From NCBI GenBank assembly GCA_035533075.1, contig DATLUO010000280.1, positions 1 through 59,364 on the forward strand: 59,364 nucleotides of DNA. The letters run 5' to 3'. Positions 26,167-37,644 of the stretch are shown piece by piece. The stretch's first letter is position 1; each line of letters opens with the position of its first letter. The translations under genes and the position numbers were made by a program. The DNA is from Pirellulales bacterium (GTDB lineage: Bacteria > Planctomycetota > Planctomycetia > Pirellulales > JAICIG01). The notes below the pieces were generated by a model. It was not told the origin of the DNA and searched no databases. It worked only from the letters and a program-made list of their open reading frames with translations.

Positions 26167-27522
26167 ATGGACGAATCTGGCCTTAGTGGCCGGCGCTCGC
26201 AGACGCGCGACACGATCCGACTGGGTCTCCTGTTCGGCACGATTTATTTCGTGCAAGGGACAAGCGAGCCGACGACCGGGCTGGTGTCGCAACCGAACCA
26301 GTCGCTGCTGCGCGAGTGGGGCGAGACGCCCGAACAGATTGCCACTTTCGTGGCCATCCTGGCCGCGCCCTGGTGCTTGAAGCCGTTGTTCGGCTTCATT
26401 TCCGACTTCTTTCCGCTGGCCAGATATCGGCGGAAAAGCTATCTGATCCTCACCAGTCTGGTGGCGATGGCCGGCTTCTTCGCCCTGGCCTGGTGGACTC
26501 CGTGGCCCGTGGGCGAATACAACCGCCTGCTTTCCTGGCTGCTGGTGCCAACGGTGGCCGTAATCTTCGCCAACGTGGTCGTCGACGCCATGATGATCGA
26601 AGCCGGCCAGCCTCGCGGCATCACCGGCCGGCTGCAATCGGTGCAGTGGGCGGCGATTTACGCCGGCAGCATCCTGACGGGCAAGCTCGGCGGCATTCTC
26701 AGCGAGCGCCAAGAACAGCGGCTTGGTTTCGTGATATGCGGCGCCCTGATGTCGTGTACGTTTATCCTGTCGCTGGTGGGCCTGAAAGATACGCCCGCCA
26801 TCGGCCCCAGGGAGGACTGGCGAAAATCGCTCGGTTCGCTGGGCGCGGCGATGAGGTCGCCGCAAGTGCGGGCGGTCATGGCGTTCGTCTTTCTCTGGCA
26901 TTTCAATCCCTGCTGCCAGGCCGTTCTCTATCTGCACATGACCGACGGCATGGGGTTCAGCGAGGAGTTCTATGGCGATACGATGTCGCTGATCGCCATG
27001 GGTTCGCTGGCCGCGTGCGTGTCGTACGGGTTCTACTGCCGGCGCGTGCCGATGCGGCGATTGGTGTATGCGGCCGTGATTTTGGGCGTGGCCAGCACCT
27101 GGGGATACTGGAACCTGGCCGGCCGGACCTCCGCCGTGCTGATCAGCGTGCTGACCGGCTTCGCTTATATGACGGCCAGCATGATCATCGTCGACTTGGC
27201 CGCGCGGGCCTGTCCGATCGAGGCGGCGGGCACGCTGTTCGCCCTGTTCATGGCCACCTGCAACATCAGCTCCGCCATCACGACCTGGCTGGGAGGCCAC
27301 ATCTACCAGGCGGCCGGCGAGCGATGGGGTTATGAGGAGGCTTTCAGCGTTGTGGTGGCGCTGGGCGGTCTAGGCTGCGCGAGTGCGTGGTGGGCCATCC
27401 GCTACCTGCCCGTCGAATTGCTCGGTTGCCCGCAGCCTGCGCCCGCCTCGCGGAGCGCTGGGGAATTGCCGGTGCTGGGCGAATTGCCGCTGGCGATCGA
27501 GTCGCCACCGTCGGGCATTTAG
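26167..27522 (+). CDS. BT1/folate-biopterin transporter family MFS protein
   Basis: A 451-residue membrane protein with about 12 hydrophobic helices. The opening GTIYFVQGTSEPTTGLVSQP and the segment ETPEQIATFVAILAAPWCLK, KPLFGFISDFFPL, YRRKSYLIL are the signature of the BT1 (folate-biopterin transporter) branch of the major facilitator superfamily. Substrates in bacteria are mostly unknown; pteridines or folates are the family guess. The C-terminal 40 residues are Pro/Ala-rich and cytoplasmic. Close spacing to the PilZ gene suggests co-transcription. Confidence 0.85.
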   Translation: MDESGLSGRRSQTRDTIRLGLLFGTIYFVQGTSEPTTGLVSQPNQSLLREWGETPEQIATFVAILAAPWCLKPLFGFISDFFPLARYRRKSYLILTSLVAMAGFFALAWWTPWPVGEYNRLLSWLLVPTVAVIFANVVVDAMMIEAGQPRGITGRLQSVQWAAIYAGSILTGKLGGILSERQEQRLGFVICGALMSCTFILSLVGLKDTPAIGPREDWRKSLGSLGAAMRSPQVRAVMAFVFLWHFNPCCQAVLYLHMTDGMGFSEEFYGDTMSLIAMGSLAACVSYGFYCRRVPMRRLVYAAVILGVASTWGYWNLAGRTSAVLISVLTGFAYMTASMIIVDLAARACPIEAAGTLFALFMATCNISSAITTWLGGHIYQAAGERWGYEEAFSVVVALGGLGCASAWWAIRYLPVELLGCPQPAPASRSAGELPVLGELPLAIESPPSGI

Positions 27523-27561
27523 TCGCGACGGCCGGAGTCGGCCAAATGCAAGGTGCAGGTG

Positions 27562-27870
27562 CTACTCCTCCGCGATCATCCACCCCTGCACTTTCCCGCT
27601 TGGCAGCGGTAGCATCGTGGGTCTGGAACAGAGGATGCGAACGACATTCGGGTCGCGAGGGTTACTCAGCATCTCAATACCGAGGATCTCGACCTCTTCC
27701 TCGGAACCGAGGCCGTGCAGCCGCACGCGTTTTCCGGTGCCGAGCGATCCGCGTTCGATGCGAACGTCGAGGCCAATTCGTCCTTTAAGAACAGAGGCCG
27801 GAAAGAGTTCGCCGAGATCCATAACCTCGACGACCGTCGCGGCCAGTTTGTCGGTGGCGGTTCTTGTCAT
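27562..27870 (-). CDS. Small beta-barrel-like hypothetical protein
   Basis: A 102-residue soluble protein. IERGSLGTGKRVRLHGLG and EEEVEILGIEML resemble the beta-barrel domain II of translation GTPases (VxxGxLxxGxxVxIxG... TVxxIEM). There is no GTPase domain. It may be an isolated barrel fold; the role is unknown. No Shine-Dalgarno sequence is visible before the ATG. It converges on the transporter gene. Confidence 0.6.
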   Translation of the reverse strand: MTRTATDKLAATVVEVMDLGELFPASVLKGRIGLDVRIERGSLGTGKRVRLHGLGSEEEVEILGIEMLSNPRDPNVVRILCSRPTMLPLPSGKVQGWMIAEE

Positions 27871-27907
27871 AACATTAGCCTAGTCCGGTACGCCCAACCT
27901 CTGCAAA

Positions 27908-28471
27908 TCAAGACGAACTGAGGTAACACCGCTTCGCGATCACGCCCCCCAGTACGGCAAATACGAGGGCGAACAGCGCGTGACCAGTCGTGATGAAAAG
28001 AGCTTGATCGACGGTTGGCATGATGAAGGCTTCTGCGCCCATCGGCCCTGGTGTGCCCGGCATCGTGCCGGGCGGCGCGGCGCTATAAGTATAAGTTGTC
28101 GAGCCGGAGGGCCAAGGCGCAGCGGCCGGCGTCGCATACATGACCGTCGTTGGCAGCATCTGGTGGCATCGATCGAGCAACTCGCTGGTGACCAGGCGGT
28201 CTCGTAATGGCGCAGAACCATCCGGCGATTGCCATTGCCCGCAGGTTGCCCAGAGATATGCAAAGCCGAACGCCGCGAAGCCGCCCCAATAGGCACGTCG
28301 CGCGCCGGAACAAAAAATCGCCGCCGTGGCTGCGGTGATCAGCATGAAGAGCACGGCTGTGAAGGTCAGCAGGGAGAACCATGCCGTCGCGTAAACCATC
28401 AAGCCGCAACTGACCGCCGCGAAAGAGACGACGCCAAACAACCCGCGGAGCGAGAAGTGAAAACGACGCAT
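27908..28471 (-). CDS. Planctomycete membrane protein with RFHFSLRGLF N terminus
   Basis: A 187-residue protein with three or four hydrophobic helices. The opening MRRFHFSLRGLFGVVSFAAV matches a motif (RFSLRxLF) that introduces many small planctomycete membrane proteins of unknown function. The middle is Pro/Gly/Thr-rich (TYTYSAAPPGTMPGTPGP), and a C-terminal helix (LFALVFAVLGGVIAKRCYL) ends the protein. AGGAG lies eight bases before the ATG at 28471, which decides that start over an upstream ATG at 28516. Confidence 0.75.
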   Translation of the reverse strand: MRRFHFSLRGLFGVVSFAAVSCGLMVYATAWFSLLTFTAVLFMLITAATAAIFCSGARRAYWGGFAAFGFAYLWATCGQWQSPDGSAPLRDRLVTSELLDRCHQMLPTTVMYATPAAAPWPSGSTTYTYSAAPPGTMPGTPGPMGAEAFIMPTVDQALFITTGHALFALVFAVLGGVIAKRCYLSSS

Positions 28472-28551
28472 GGCGACTCCTTTACTACAGAATGGGCAAC
28501 AATCGCATTTTCTCATTACGCCCCAGAGAACACCACACGTGCCGGGCCTCA

Positions 28552-28687
28552 GGGTGGTGCCCTAATAGTGTGTTGCTCGTGTGCAAAGAGACACTAACCC
28601 GAAGCGTCAGCGAGGCAGAATCACGACATTTCCTCGCTGACGCTTCGGGTTAGTGCGGGCCAGCAACACACTATTAGGACACCACCC
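28552..28687. repeat. Family E, MITE-like inverted repeat
   Basis: 26-base ends, GGGTGGTGCCCTAATAGTGT (continuing GTTGCT) and a complement with one mismatch, surround a second inverted pair (ACTAACCCGAAGCGTCAGCG and its complement). Total length is 136 bases. It has no coding capacity. It fills most of the gap 28472-28773. Confidence 0.85.
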
Positions 28688-28761
28688 GGGCGTGAAGCAC
28701 GCTCCAGGCTGCCTTTGTTACCAGGCCGAAGGCCGTCGTGGTTGCCGCTGTCGCGCGTTGC

Positions 28762-28767
28762 TACAAT
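28762..28767 (+). promoter_or_regulatory. Candidate -10 box, possibly leaderless transcript
   Basis: TACAAT lies six bases before the ATG at 28774, so transcription would begin at or next to the start codon. A -35 is not clear (TTGCCG at 28742 is three bases too close). Confidence 0.35.
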
Positions 28768-28773
28768 GCGGCC

Positions 28774-29967
28774 ATGATGCCCGACAATTCGTCCTTCTCC
28801 GACCGGCCCGACGACATTTGTGCTCGATTGCCAAAGCTGCCGCCGCAGCCGACCGAGCCGGCGTCGCCGCCGATTTACGCCGCTTCCGTCTATCGTTGCG
28901 AGTCGCCCGCGCAGGCCGAGAATCTGCTGTCCGGCGAATCGGCCGGATACGTCTATAGCCGCGACGGGCATCCCAACGCCGATCAGTTGGCACAGAAATG
29001 CGCCGAGTTGCACGCCGCCGGCTGGGCCACCGCTTGCAGCTCGGGCATGGCGGCGCTGGCCCTGGCCGCGGTGAGCCACCTGACGCAAGGCGACCACGTC
29101 GTCGTCGGCAACCAACTTTATGGACGCAGTCTGCAATTGTTCAACGGCGAGCTGGCCCGTTTCGGCGTCGAAGCGGCGACGGTCGACACCTGCGACCTCG
29201 ACGCCACCGCCGCGGCACTGCGGCCGACGACGCGGTTGGTGGTCGCCGAGACGATCACCAATCCCTTGCTGCGCGTGACCGACATCGCCCGGCTCTCCGC
29301 GTTGGTCCATGCGCATGGCGCCCGGCTGCTGGTCGACAACACGTTGGCCACGCCGATCGTCTGCCGGCCGCTCGAACTGGGTGCCGATTTGGTGGTGGAG
29401 AGTCTGACCAAGCTGATGAGCGGCCACAGCGACGTTTTGCTCGGCCTGCTCTGCGGCACAGGGAACGCTCCGCAACGAGTCAAGGCCGCCCAGTCGACCT
29501 GGGGCTTCTCGACCAGCCCTTTCGACTGCTGGCTGGCCTTGCGCGGCCTCGGCACCTTGGCCTTGCGGGCCGAGCGGGCCATGGCCAGCGCAGAGGCGGC
29601 GGCCCGGTTCCTAATCGGTCACGAAAAGGTCAGCCGAGTGGAGCATCCCGGTTTGTCCGAACACCCGGATCATGAACTCGCCGCCAGCCAGTTCCACGGC
29701 CGGTTCGGCAACATGGTGACGTGTACGTTGCACGGCGGGCTGGCGGCGGCCGAGCGGTTCATCGCCGCCAAAACGATTCCCTTTTGCCCTTCGTTGGGAG
29801 ACCTGAGCACAACCCTCAGCCATCCCAGTTCGACCAGCCACCGCTCGATGTCGGAAGACGCGCGGCGGTCGTTGGGCATCGAGCAGGCCACGGTCCGCCT
29901 GTCCGTGGGAATCGAATCGGCAGACGCGGTCATGGCCGGACTTGCGGAGGGCCTGTCGGCGGTCTGA
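28774..29967 (+). CDS. Trans-sulfuration family PLP enzyme (cystathionine gamma-synthase/lyase type)
   Basis: A 397-residue fold-type I PLP enzyme of Met/Cys metabolism. Visible features are PPIYAASVYR, YVYSRDGHPNADQL (phosphate-binding Tyr and Arg), the CSSGMAALALA turn, AETITNPLLRVTD, VDNTLATP, and the PLP lysine K213 in ESLTKLMSGHSD. The C-terminal part has LSHPSSTSHRSM and RLSVGIES. Synthase, lyase and methionine gamma-lyase cannot be told apart by reading. No Shine-Dalgarno sequence is seen, in line with a leaderless start. Confidence 0.9.
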   Translation: MMPDNSSFSDRPDDICARLPKLPPQPTEPASPPIYAASVYRCESPAQAENLLSGESAGYVYSRDGHPNADQLAQKCAELHAAGWATACSSGMAALALAAVSHLTQGDHVVVGNQLYGRSLQLFNGELARFGVEAATVDTCDLDATAAALRPTTRLVVAETITNPLLRVTDIARLSALVHAHGARLLVDNTLATPIVCRPLELGADLVVESLTKLMSGHSDVLLGLLCGTGNAPQRVKAAQSTWGFSTSPFDCWLALRGLGTLALRAERAMASAEAAARFLIGHEKVSRVEHPGLSEHPDHELAASQFHGRFGNMVTCTLHGGLAAAERFIAAKTIPFCPSLGDLSTTLSHPSSTSHRSMSEDARRSLGIEQATVRLSVGIESADAVMAGLAEGLSAV

Positions 29968-30020
29968 TGAGAGATAAGAGATGAGAGATGTTGTCGCCTT
30001 TCGCCCTCATCCCTCATCCC
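29968..30020. repeat. GATGAGAGA inverted repeat, possible bidirectional terminator
   Basis: GATGAGAGATAAGAGATGAG and a loose complement (CCCTCATCCCTCATCCCTTA) lie between convergent genes. The same motif forms the outer arms of the repeat at 22480-22738. Confidence 0.5.
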
Positions 30021-31463
30021 TTACAAGGCCGCTTTTCGCCCCGGGTGGCGCTGTTCCAGGCCGCAGCCAGCCGTAGTCGGCAGCATCTTGCCGGGACTCA
30101 GGTTGCCGCGGGGGTTGAAGGCCCGACGCAGCCGCTCCATTACCGCTAGGTCGTCGCCGGTGAACATTTTGTGCATGAAGCCGAGCTTTTCGACGCCGAT
30201 GCCGTGCTCGCCGGTCACGCTGCCGCCGCATGCCAGGCACTCTTCCAAGATATCCTCGCTGGCGGCCAGCACGCGGCGGACTTGTGCCGGATCGCGCTCG
30301 TCGAACAGCAGAATTGGGTGAATGTTGCCGTCGCCGGCGTGAAAGACGTTGACCGTGCGCAGCTCGTGCTTGGCGCCGATCTCATAGATCCGCCGCAAGA
30401 TGTGAGGCAGCTTGGTGCGCGGCACGACGCCGTCTTGCGTGCAGTAACTTGGGCTTAAACGACCGACCGCGCCGAACGCCTGCTTGCGCGACTTCCAAAG
30501 CAACTGCCGCTCCTGCGGACTGTCGGCCTGGCGAACTTCGCGCGCCTGCGACTTTTGACAGAGACCGACAATGCGGTCGCGTTGCTCGTCGAGGCCGGCT
30601 TCCAGCCCGTCGACTTCGATCAGCAGAATGGCCTGGGCATCGAGTGGAAAGCCGAAGTGAAAGGCGGCCTCGATGGCCTGCAAGATGCCCTGATCCATCA
30701 TCTCCAAGGCGGCCGGCACGATGCCCGCGGCGATGATCTCGCTGATGGCGTTAGTGGCGTCGTCGACCGATTCGAAGACGGCCAGCATGGTCCGCACGCC
30801 CTGCGGGTCGCGCGTCAGCCGCACCCAGACTTTGGTGACGATGGCCAGCGTGCCTTCGCTGCCGACGAGGGTGCCGGTGAGATCGAGTCCCGTAGGATCT
30901 TCCGCCGGGCCGCCGAACTCGACGACCGAGCCATCGGCCAGCACCGCTTCGAGGCCCAGCACATGGTTCACCGTGACGCCGTATTTGAGCGTGTGCGGTC
31001 CGCCGGAGTTTGTGGCCACGTTGCCGCCGATCGTGCAGGCTCCCTGGCTCGACGGGTCGGGGGCATAATGATAGCCCGTTCCCTTCAGGGCCTGCGTGAG
31101 CCAGACATTGACCACGCCCGGCTGCACGACGGCATACCGGTCGCGGAGATTGATCTCCACGATTTGCTTCATGCGCGTGAGCACGATCATCACGCCGCCG
31201 CCCACCGGCAAGCAGCCGCCGGCCAGGCTGGTGCCCGCCCCGCGCGGCAGGAACGGCACGCCCGCCTCGTTCGAGAGCCGCACGATCTGCGACACCTGCT
31301 CGGTAGTGCGTGGAAAGACGGCTACGTCGGGCGTGTTCTTTTCGATCACAAACCCGTCGCACTCATAAACAACCAGCTCGCCATGCGTCGAGAGCACGCT
31401 TTCGGTGCCCACGATCTGGCGGAAGCGTTGGGCAAGCTGTGCGAGAGTTTCAGGAGCGAGCAT
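30021..31463 (-). CDS. FAD-linked oxidase, GlcD/D-lactate dehydrogenase type
   Basis: A 480-residue flavoprotein of the VAO/PCMH family that oxidises a 2-hydroxy acid such as glycolate or D-lactate. The FAD-binding domain has FLPRGAGTSLAGGCLPVGGG, APDPSSQGACTIGGNVATNS and GTLVGSEGTLAIVT. The C-terminal domain has NVFHAGDGNIHP and the metal-binding GSVTGEHGIG, as in GlcD. No Fe-S subunit (GlcF) lies next to it. The ATG at 31463 is chosen because a TATAAT lies at 31503-31508, which puts an upstream TTG start at or before the transcription start. Confidence 0.88.
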   Translation of the reverse strand: MLAPETLAQLAQRFRQIVGTESVLSTHGELVVYECDGFVIEKNTPDVAVFPRTTEQVSQIVRLSNEAGVPFLPRGAGTSLAGGCLPVGGGVMIVLTRMKQIVEINLRDRYAVVQPGVVNVWLTQALKGTGYHYAPDPSSQGACTIGGNVATNSGGPHTLKYGVTVNHVLGLEAVLADGSVVEFGGPAEDPTGLDLTGTLVGSEGTLAIVTKVWVRLTRDPQGVRTMLAVFESVDDATNAISEIIAAGIVPAALEMMDQGILQAIEAAFHFGFPLDAQAILLIEVDGLEAGLDEQRDRIVGLCQKSQAREVRQADSPQERQLLWKSRKQAFGAVGRLSPSYCTQDGVVPRTKLPHILRRIYEIGAKHELRTVNVFHAGDGNIHPILLFDERDPAQVRRVLAASEDILEECLACGGSVTGEHGIGVEKLGFMHKMFTGDDLAVMERLRRAFNPRGNLSPGKMLPTTAGCGLEQRHPGRKAAL

Positions 31464-31502
31464 TGGCTGGATGAATGAGCCGGCGAAGGAAACCAACTGG
31501 CA

Positions 31503-31508
31503 ATTATA
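31503..31508 (-). promoter_or_regulatory. Candidate -10 box of the GlcD-type gene
   Basis: A perfect TATAAT on the - strand, 40 bases before the ATG at 31463. The -35 region (GTCCTA) is weak. Confidence 0.4.
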
Positions 31509-31537
31509 CCGCAGGAGGCCGTCGTTAGGACGAAACG

Positions 31538-31690
31538 CGGTGGCTGGGGCAGAGCCGCGCGATGGGCGAGTTCAGCCTCTACGTTCCGCCGCGGCGATGC
31601 CCCGGTAGTGCCACCGCCGGGGCATCGCTGGCCGACGAAGTGTTTCGTGATTCCCCGCGCACACTCGGCCAGCTTCTGCCCCAGCCACCG
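31538..31690. repeat. Repeat family D copy
   Basis: Arms CGGTGGCTGGGGCAGAGCC and GCTTCTGCCCCAGCCACCG, with an inner pair GCGATGCCCCGGTAGTGCC / GCCGGGGCATCGC. It fills most of the divergent gap 31464-31787. Confidence 0.85.
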
Positions 31691-31787
31691 TTTTCCCCGT
31701 TGCCGCTGCCTTTTTCCGGTTGTCTCGATTACGATAGTGAGGCACCAGCCGACTTTTCAACTTCCGACCCGAGACCTTGGACTGACC

Positions 31788-32744
31788 ATGAGCCAACCTA
31801 TGACGCGACGTCACATTCTGGCCCAAGCCGGCATCGCCGCGGGAGCGACGGCCGCCGGATCCGCCGTCACGCAGGCCGCCGACGGGCCGAAGCCGGCAAC
31901 GAAGCCCGGCAAGCCGTTCGGTTATTGCTTGAACACCAGCACCGTCCGCGGGCAAAAGCTGGGCATCGAGAAAGAGATCGATCTGGCCGCCAAAGCCGGC
32001 TACGACGGCATCGAGCCGTGGATCAACGAAATCGACGAATACGTGAAGCAGGGCGGCTCGCTCAAAGACCTGGCAAAGCGGATCAGCGACCGCGGCCTGA
32101 CCGTGGCCAGCGCCATCGGCTTTGCCCAGTGGATCGTCGGCGACGACGCGCAGCGGGCCAAAGGGCTGGAAGAAGCGAAACGCACGATGGATCTGGTGGC
32201 CCAGCTTGGCGGCCGACGGATCGCGGCCCCGCCTGCCGGCGCCACCGACAAACCGGCCCTCGATTTATCGGAGGCCGCGACGCGCTATCGGGCGTTGCTC
32301 GAGCTGGGGCGGCAGATGGGCGTGGCGCCGCAGCTCGAAGTGTGGGGCTTCTCCAAGAACCTCAGCCGTCTGGGTGAGACCGTGTATGTGGCGGTGGAAA
32401 CCGGCCATCGCAACGCCTGCCTGCTCCTCGATGTCTATCACCTTTACAAGGGCGGCTCCGAGTTCAACGGCATCAAGCTGCTGGGCGGTGCGGGCATGCA
32501 CGTCTTCCACGTGAACGACTACCCGGCATCGCCCCCGCGGCAAACGATCACCGACGCCGATCGCGTCTATCCCGGCGACGGCGTTGCGCCGCTAGACCAA
32601 TTGTTTCGCGACCTGCGCGACGCCGGCTTCTGCGGCATGCTTTCGCTGGAGTTGTTCAACCGCGGTTACTGGGAGCAGGATCCGTTGGAAGTTGCCCGCA
32701 CGGGTCTGGAAAAGACCCGTGCCGCCGTGGAAAGATCGCTTTAG
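31788..32744 (+). CDS. TAT-exported TIM-barrel sugar isomerase/epimerase-like protein
   Basis: A 318-residue protein of the xylose-isomerase-like (AP endonuclease 2) superfamily. The signal MTRRHILAQAGIAAGATAAG has a twin Arg, so it is exported folded. The barrel opens GYCLNTSTVRGQ and has AAKAGYDGIEPW, LEVWGF, ACLLLDVYHLYKGG (metal-binding Asp and His), HVNDYP and LSLELFNRGYW. Members act on sugars or their keto forms; the substrate is unknown. It may partner the exported oxidoreductases nearby in sugar breakdown. ATG at 31788 or 31800 are both plausible. Confidence 0.85.
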   Translation: MSQPMTRRHILAQAGIAAGATAAGSAVTQAADGPKPATKPGKPFGYCLNTSTVRGQKLGIEKEIDLAAKAGYDGIEPWINEIDEYVKQGGSLKDLAKRISDRGLTVASAIGFAQWIVGDDAQRAKGLEEAKRTMDLVAQLGGRRIAAPPAGATDKPALDLSEAATRYRALLELGRQMGVAPQLEVWGFSKNLSRLGETVYVAVETGHRNACLLLDVYHLYKGGSEFNGIKLLGGAGMHVFHVNDYPASPPRQTITDADRVYPGDGVAPLDQLFRDLRDAGFCGMLSLELFNRGYWEQDPLEVARTGLEKTRAAVERSL

Positions 32745-32766
32745 CCGCACATATCGAGCGATCAAG

Positions 32767-32862
32767 GTAGGGTGGGGCCAGCGAGCTTGCGAGCGCCGGC
32801 CCACCGTTGGCGACGTCGATTACGGTGGGCCGGCGCTCGCAAGCTCGCTGGTCCCACCCTAC
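32767..32862. repeat. Repeat family A, complete inverted copy
   Basis: Arms GTAGGGTGGGGCCAGCGAGC and complement, with the inner spacer GCGACGTCG. It sits between the isomerase and the kinase gene. Confidence 0.9.
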
Positions 32863-33013
32863 GCCCAATGCGTTACTGCGGACGGGTGTCTGTCGATCAT
32901 ACCGTCCATAACGAACGTACCGATGTTTTCGCTCGCGTCGGCTGCGCCAGCCCAGGCGATGGCGTCATGCTATGTTTGCGAAGTCTTGCCAACTCGCTCT
33001 GCGGAAGCCTGCC

Positions 33014-36214
<3,201 letters not shown>

Positions 36215-36309
36215 ACCCAAAGGCGGCCGTGCGGCGCCCGATAGCACGGTGAGGGCATGCAGCTTGCACCAATCAGAACCATTTCGGGTGATTGGGAAAG
36301 GGGGGGTTT

Positions 36310-36918
36310 ATGTCTCGCATGAAGGGCATCGAGCCGAACGAAGCCGGTTGGTTGACTCGGCTGGTTTACTGGTTCGTCCGCCGAAAATTCGTCAAGCTGA
36401 CGGGCAAGGACCGCCTCATCGAACCGGTGAAAGTGTCGGCGCACCACTCGCGGCTGTTCAGGGCCATCGGACAGATGGAGGGCGGGCTGGCGGCCGCACG
36501 CTCGCTGCCTGCTGAACTAAAGCTGCTCGCAAGCCTCCGGGCAGCCACGCTCATCGGCTGCCCGTTCTGAATCGACCTCAACTCTGCCGTGAGCAGAGAG
36601 GAGGGACTGAGCGAACGGCAGTTGGCCGACCTGGCCGAGTTTGAGGAGAGCGCGGCGTTCTCTGATTTGGAGAAGCGGGTGCTGCGTTACGCCGAGGCGT
36701 TGACGCGGACGCCGGCCGACGTTCCGGAGGAACTGTTCAACAGCCTGCGCGAGCATTTCAGTCCGCGGCAGATGGTAGAGTTGACCGCGGCGATCGCCTG
36801 GGAGAATTTCCGGGCACGCTTCAACCGCGGCTTCGGCATCGAGGCGGAGGGTTTTACGGAGGGGGCGGCTTGCCCCGTTCACGTCGCCGCGGGCGTGGCG
36901 CAGCATGGAGACGCCTGA
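36310..36918 (+). CDS. Carboxymuconolactone decarboxylase/AhpD-like protein with in-frame TGA, candidate selenoprotein
   Basis: One reading frame from ATG 36310 to the stop at 36918 is interrupted only by a TGA at 36568-36570. Before it: EPNEAGWLTRLVYWFVRRKF, then SLRAATLIGCPF. After it: IDLNSAVSREEGLSERQLAD, YAEALTRTPADVP, LTAAIAWENFRARFNRGFGI. In the family the block reads GCPWCIDxxS, so the TGA sits at the second Cys of CxxC (C84, position 87). This CxxU pattern is known in AhpD-like selenoproteins. A hairpin fitting a bacterial SECIS follows (36576-36604). Read through, the protein has 202 residues. The alternative is a Cys-to-stop mutation. GGGGGGG lies just before the ATG. No Sec machinery gene is visible in the window. 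Confidence 0.75.
36576..36604 (+). promoter_or_regulatory. Candidate bacterial SECIS stem-loop
   Basis: CCTC, AA, CTCTGC, loop CGTGA, GCAGAG, AG, GAGG: a 6-base-pair upper stem and a 4-base-pair lower stem separated by a small internal loop. The apical loop starts 17 bases after the TGA and has G in its second position, within the usual rule for SelB-bound bacterial elements. Confidence 0.65.
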
Positions 36919-36991
36919 CAACGATGAGCCTTGCAGTAATTGTCGCTGCGGATGCATCGGCAAGAGCCCGTATCCGGTGTTGGTTCACTTT

Positions 36992-37423
36992 TCAGACCGC
37001 CAGCCGGTCAAGCTCGGCTCTCAGGCCGCGCAGAATTTCGCGGCGTTCGTCGAGCACGGGCTGGTTCCAGTCGGCGAGGATCGACGCGCCCATCCCTTCA
37101 TCGCAGCGGCCCGACCTGATCGATTCCCGCACCGAATCATGAGCCCGCTCGATCAATTCAATCTCTCGTTCGCGGTGGCGGACGGCTTCGGGAATATCGT
37201 CGTCCAACTCGTGGAGCAACGCCAATGCCTCTTCTCTCAGGATCGCCAGATCGTTATCAGGCAACTCGCGAGTGAGTTTTTCCAAGCGACGGCGATAGCG
37301 CCGCGCTGCGGTCTTATTGCCGTTTTCATAGAGATGCCGGTGAACGCGTTGGCACACCTCGCCTAGCTCACGCCAAAGAGCTGGCGATGTCGCCCTTGCG
37401 TCAGGTTCGTAATCGCGTTTCAT
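36992..37423 (-). CDS. Conserved planctomycete helical protein
   Basis: A 143-residue, Arg/Glu-rich, all-helical soluble protein. The pattern LWRELGEVCQRVHRHLYENG, then RRYRRRLEKLTRELP, then AILREEALALLHEL and HREREIELIERAH recurs in planctomycetes as small proteins of unknown function. The start at 37423 (MKRDYEP) follows GGAGAGG. The 'YEPDARATSP' N terminus is low-information. It converges on the CMD-like gene. Confidence 0.7.
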   Translation of the reverse strand: MKRDYEPDARATSPALWRELGEVCQRVHRHLYENGNKTAARRYRRRLEKLTRELPDNDLAILREEALALLHELDDDIPEAVRHREREIELIERAHDSVRESIRSGRCDEGMGASILADWNQPVLDERREILRGLRAELDRLAV

Positions 37424-37433
37424 TTCCACCTCT

Positions 37434-37536
37434 CCTGCACTCACGCGAAGTTAGCGTACTGCATTCACCTGCGCAGGCTGTTACCCGTTACATCGGCCAT
37501 CCTGCACTCACGCGAAGTTAGCGTACTGCATTCACC
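37434..37536. repeat. 36-bp direct repeat, two copies
   Basis: CCTGCACTCACGCGAAGTTA, continuing GCGTACTGCATTCACC, occurs at 37434-37469 and again at 37501-37536, 67 bases apart and exact. It lies just upstream of the gene at 37423. Confidence 0.9.
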
Positions 37537-37644
37537 GTCGCAAATCTCACGGATCAGATCGACGGCGATTTCGACGGTGCCGTATTTCTGTCGAATCTCC
37601 TCGGTCAATTTGCCGCCGCGGTCCTGAATCCGCTTGCTTAATGT
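37465..37644 (-). other. Open frame without start codon, possible remnant
   Basis: An open frame of 59 codons follows directly, in the same frame, after the TAG of the gene at 37645-37860. It contains KRIQDRGGKLTEEIRQKYG and TVEIAVDLIREICDGE and ends in TGA inside the first copy of the 36-bp direct repeat. There is no start codon, and I do not recognise it. It may be the tail of a lost gene. Confidence 0.35.

Noticed and set aside
36568-36570. TGA read as an ordinary nonsense mutation splitting two genes
   Set aside because: Considered as the main alternative. The stop is exactly at the redox Cys, the rest of the frame is intact, and a fitting hairpin follows, so recoding is the better explanation, though unproven.
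36905-37366. Cys-rich open frame METPDNDEPCSNCRCGC on the + strand
   Set aside because: Only the first residues look unusual. The remainder is antisense to the conserved helical protein at 36992-37423.
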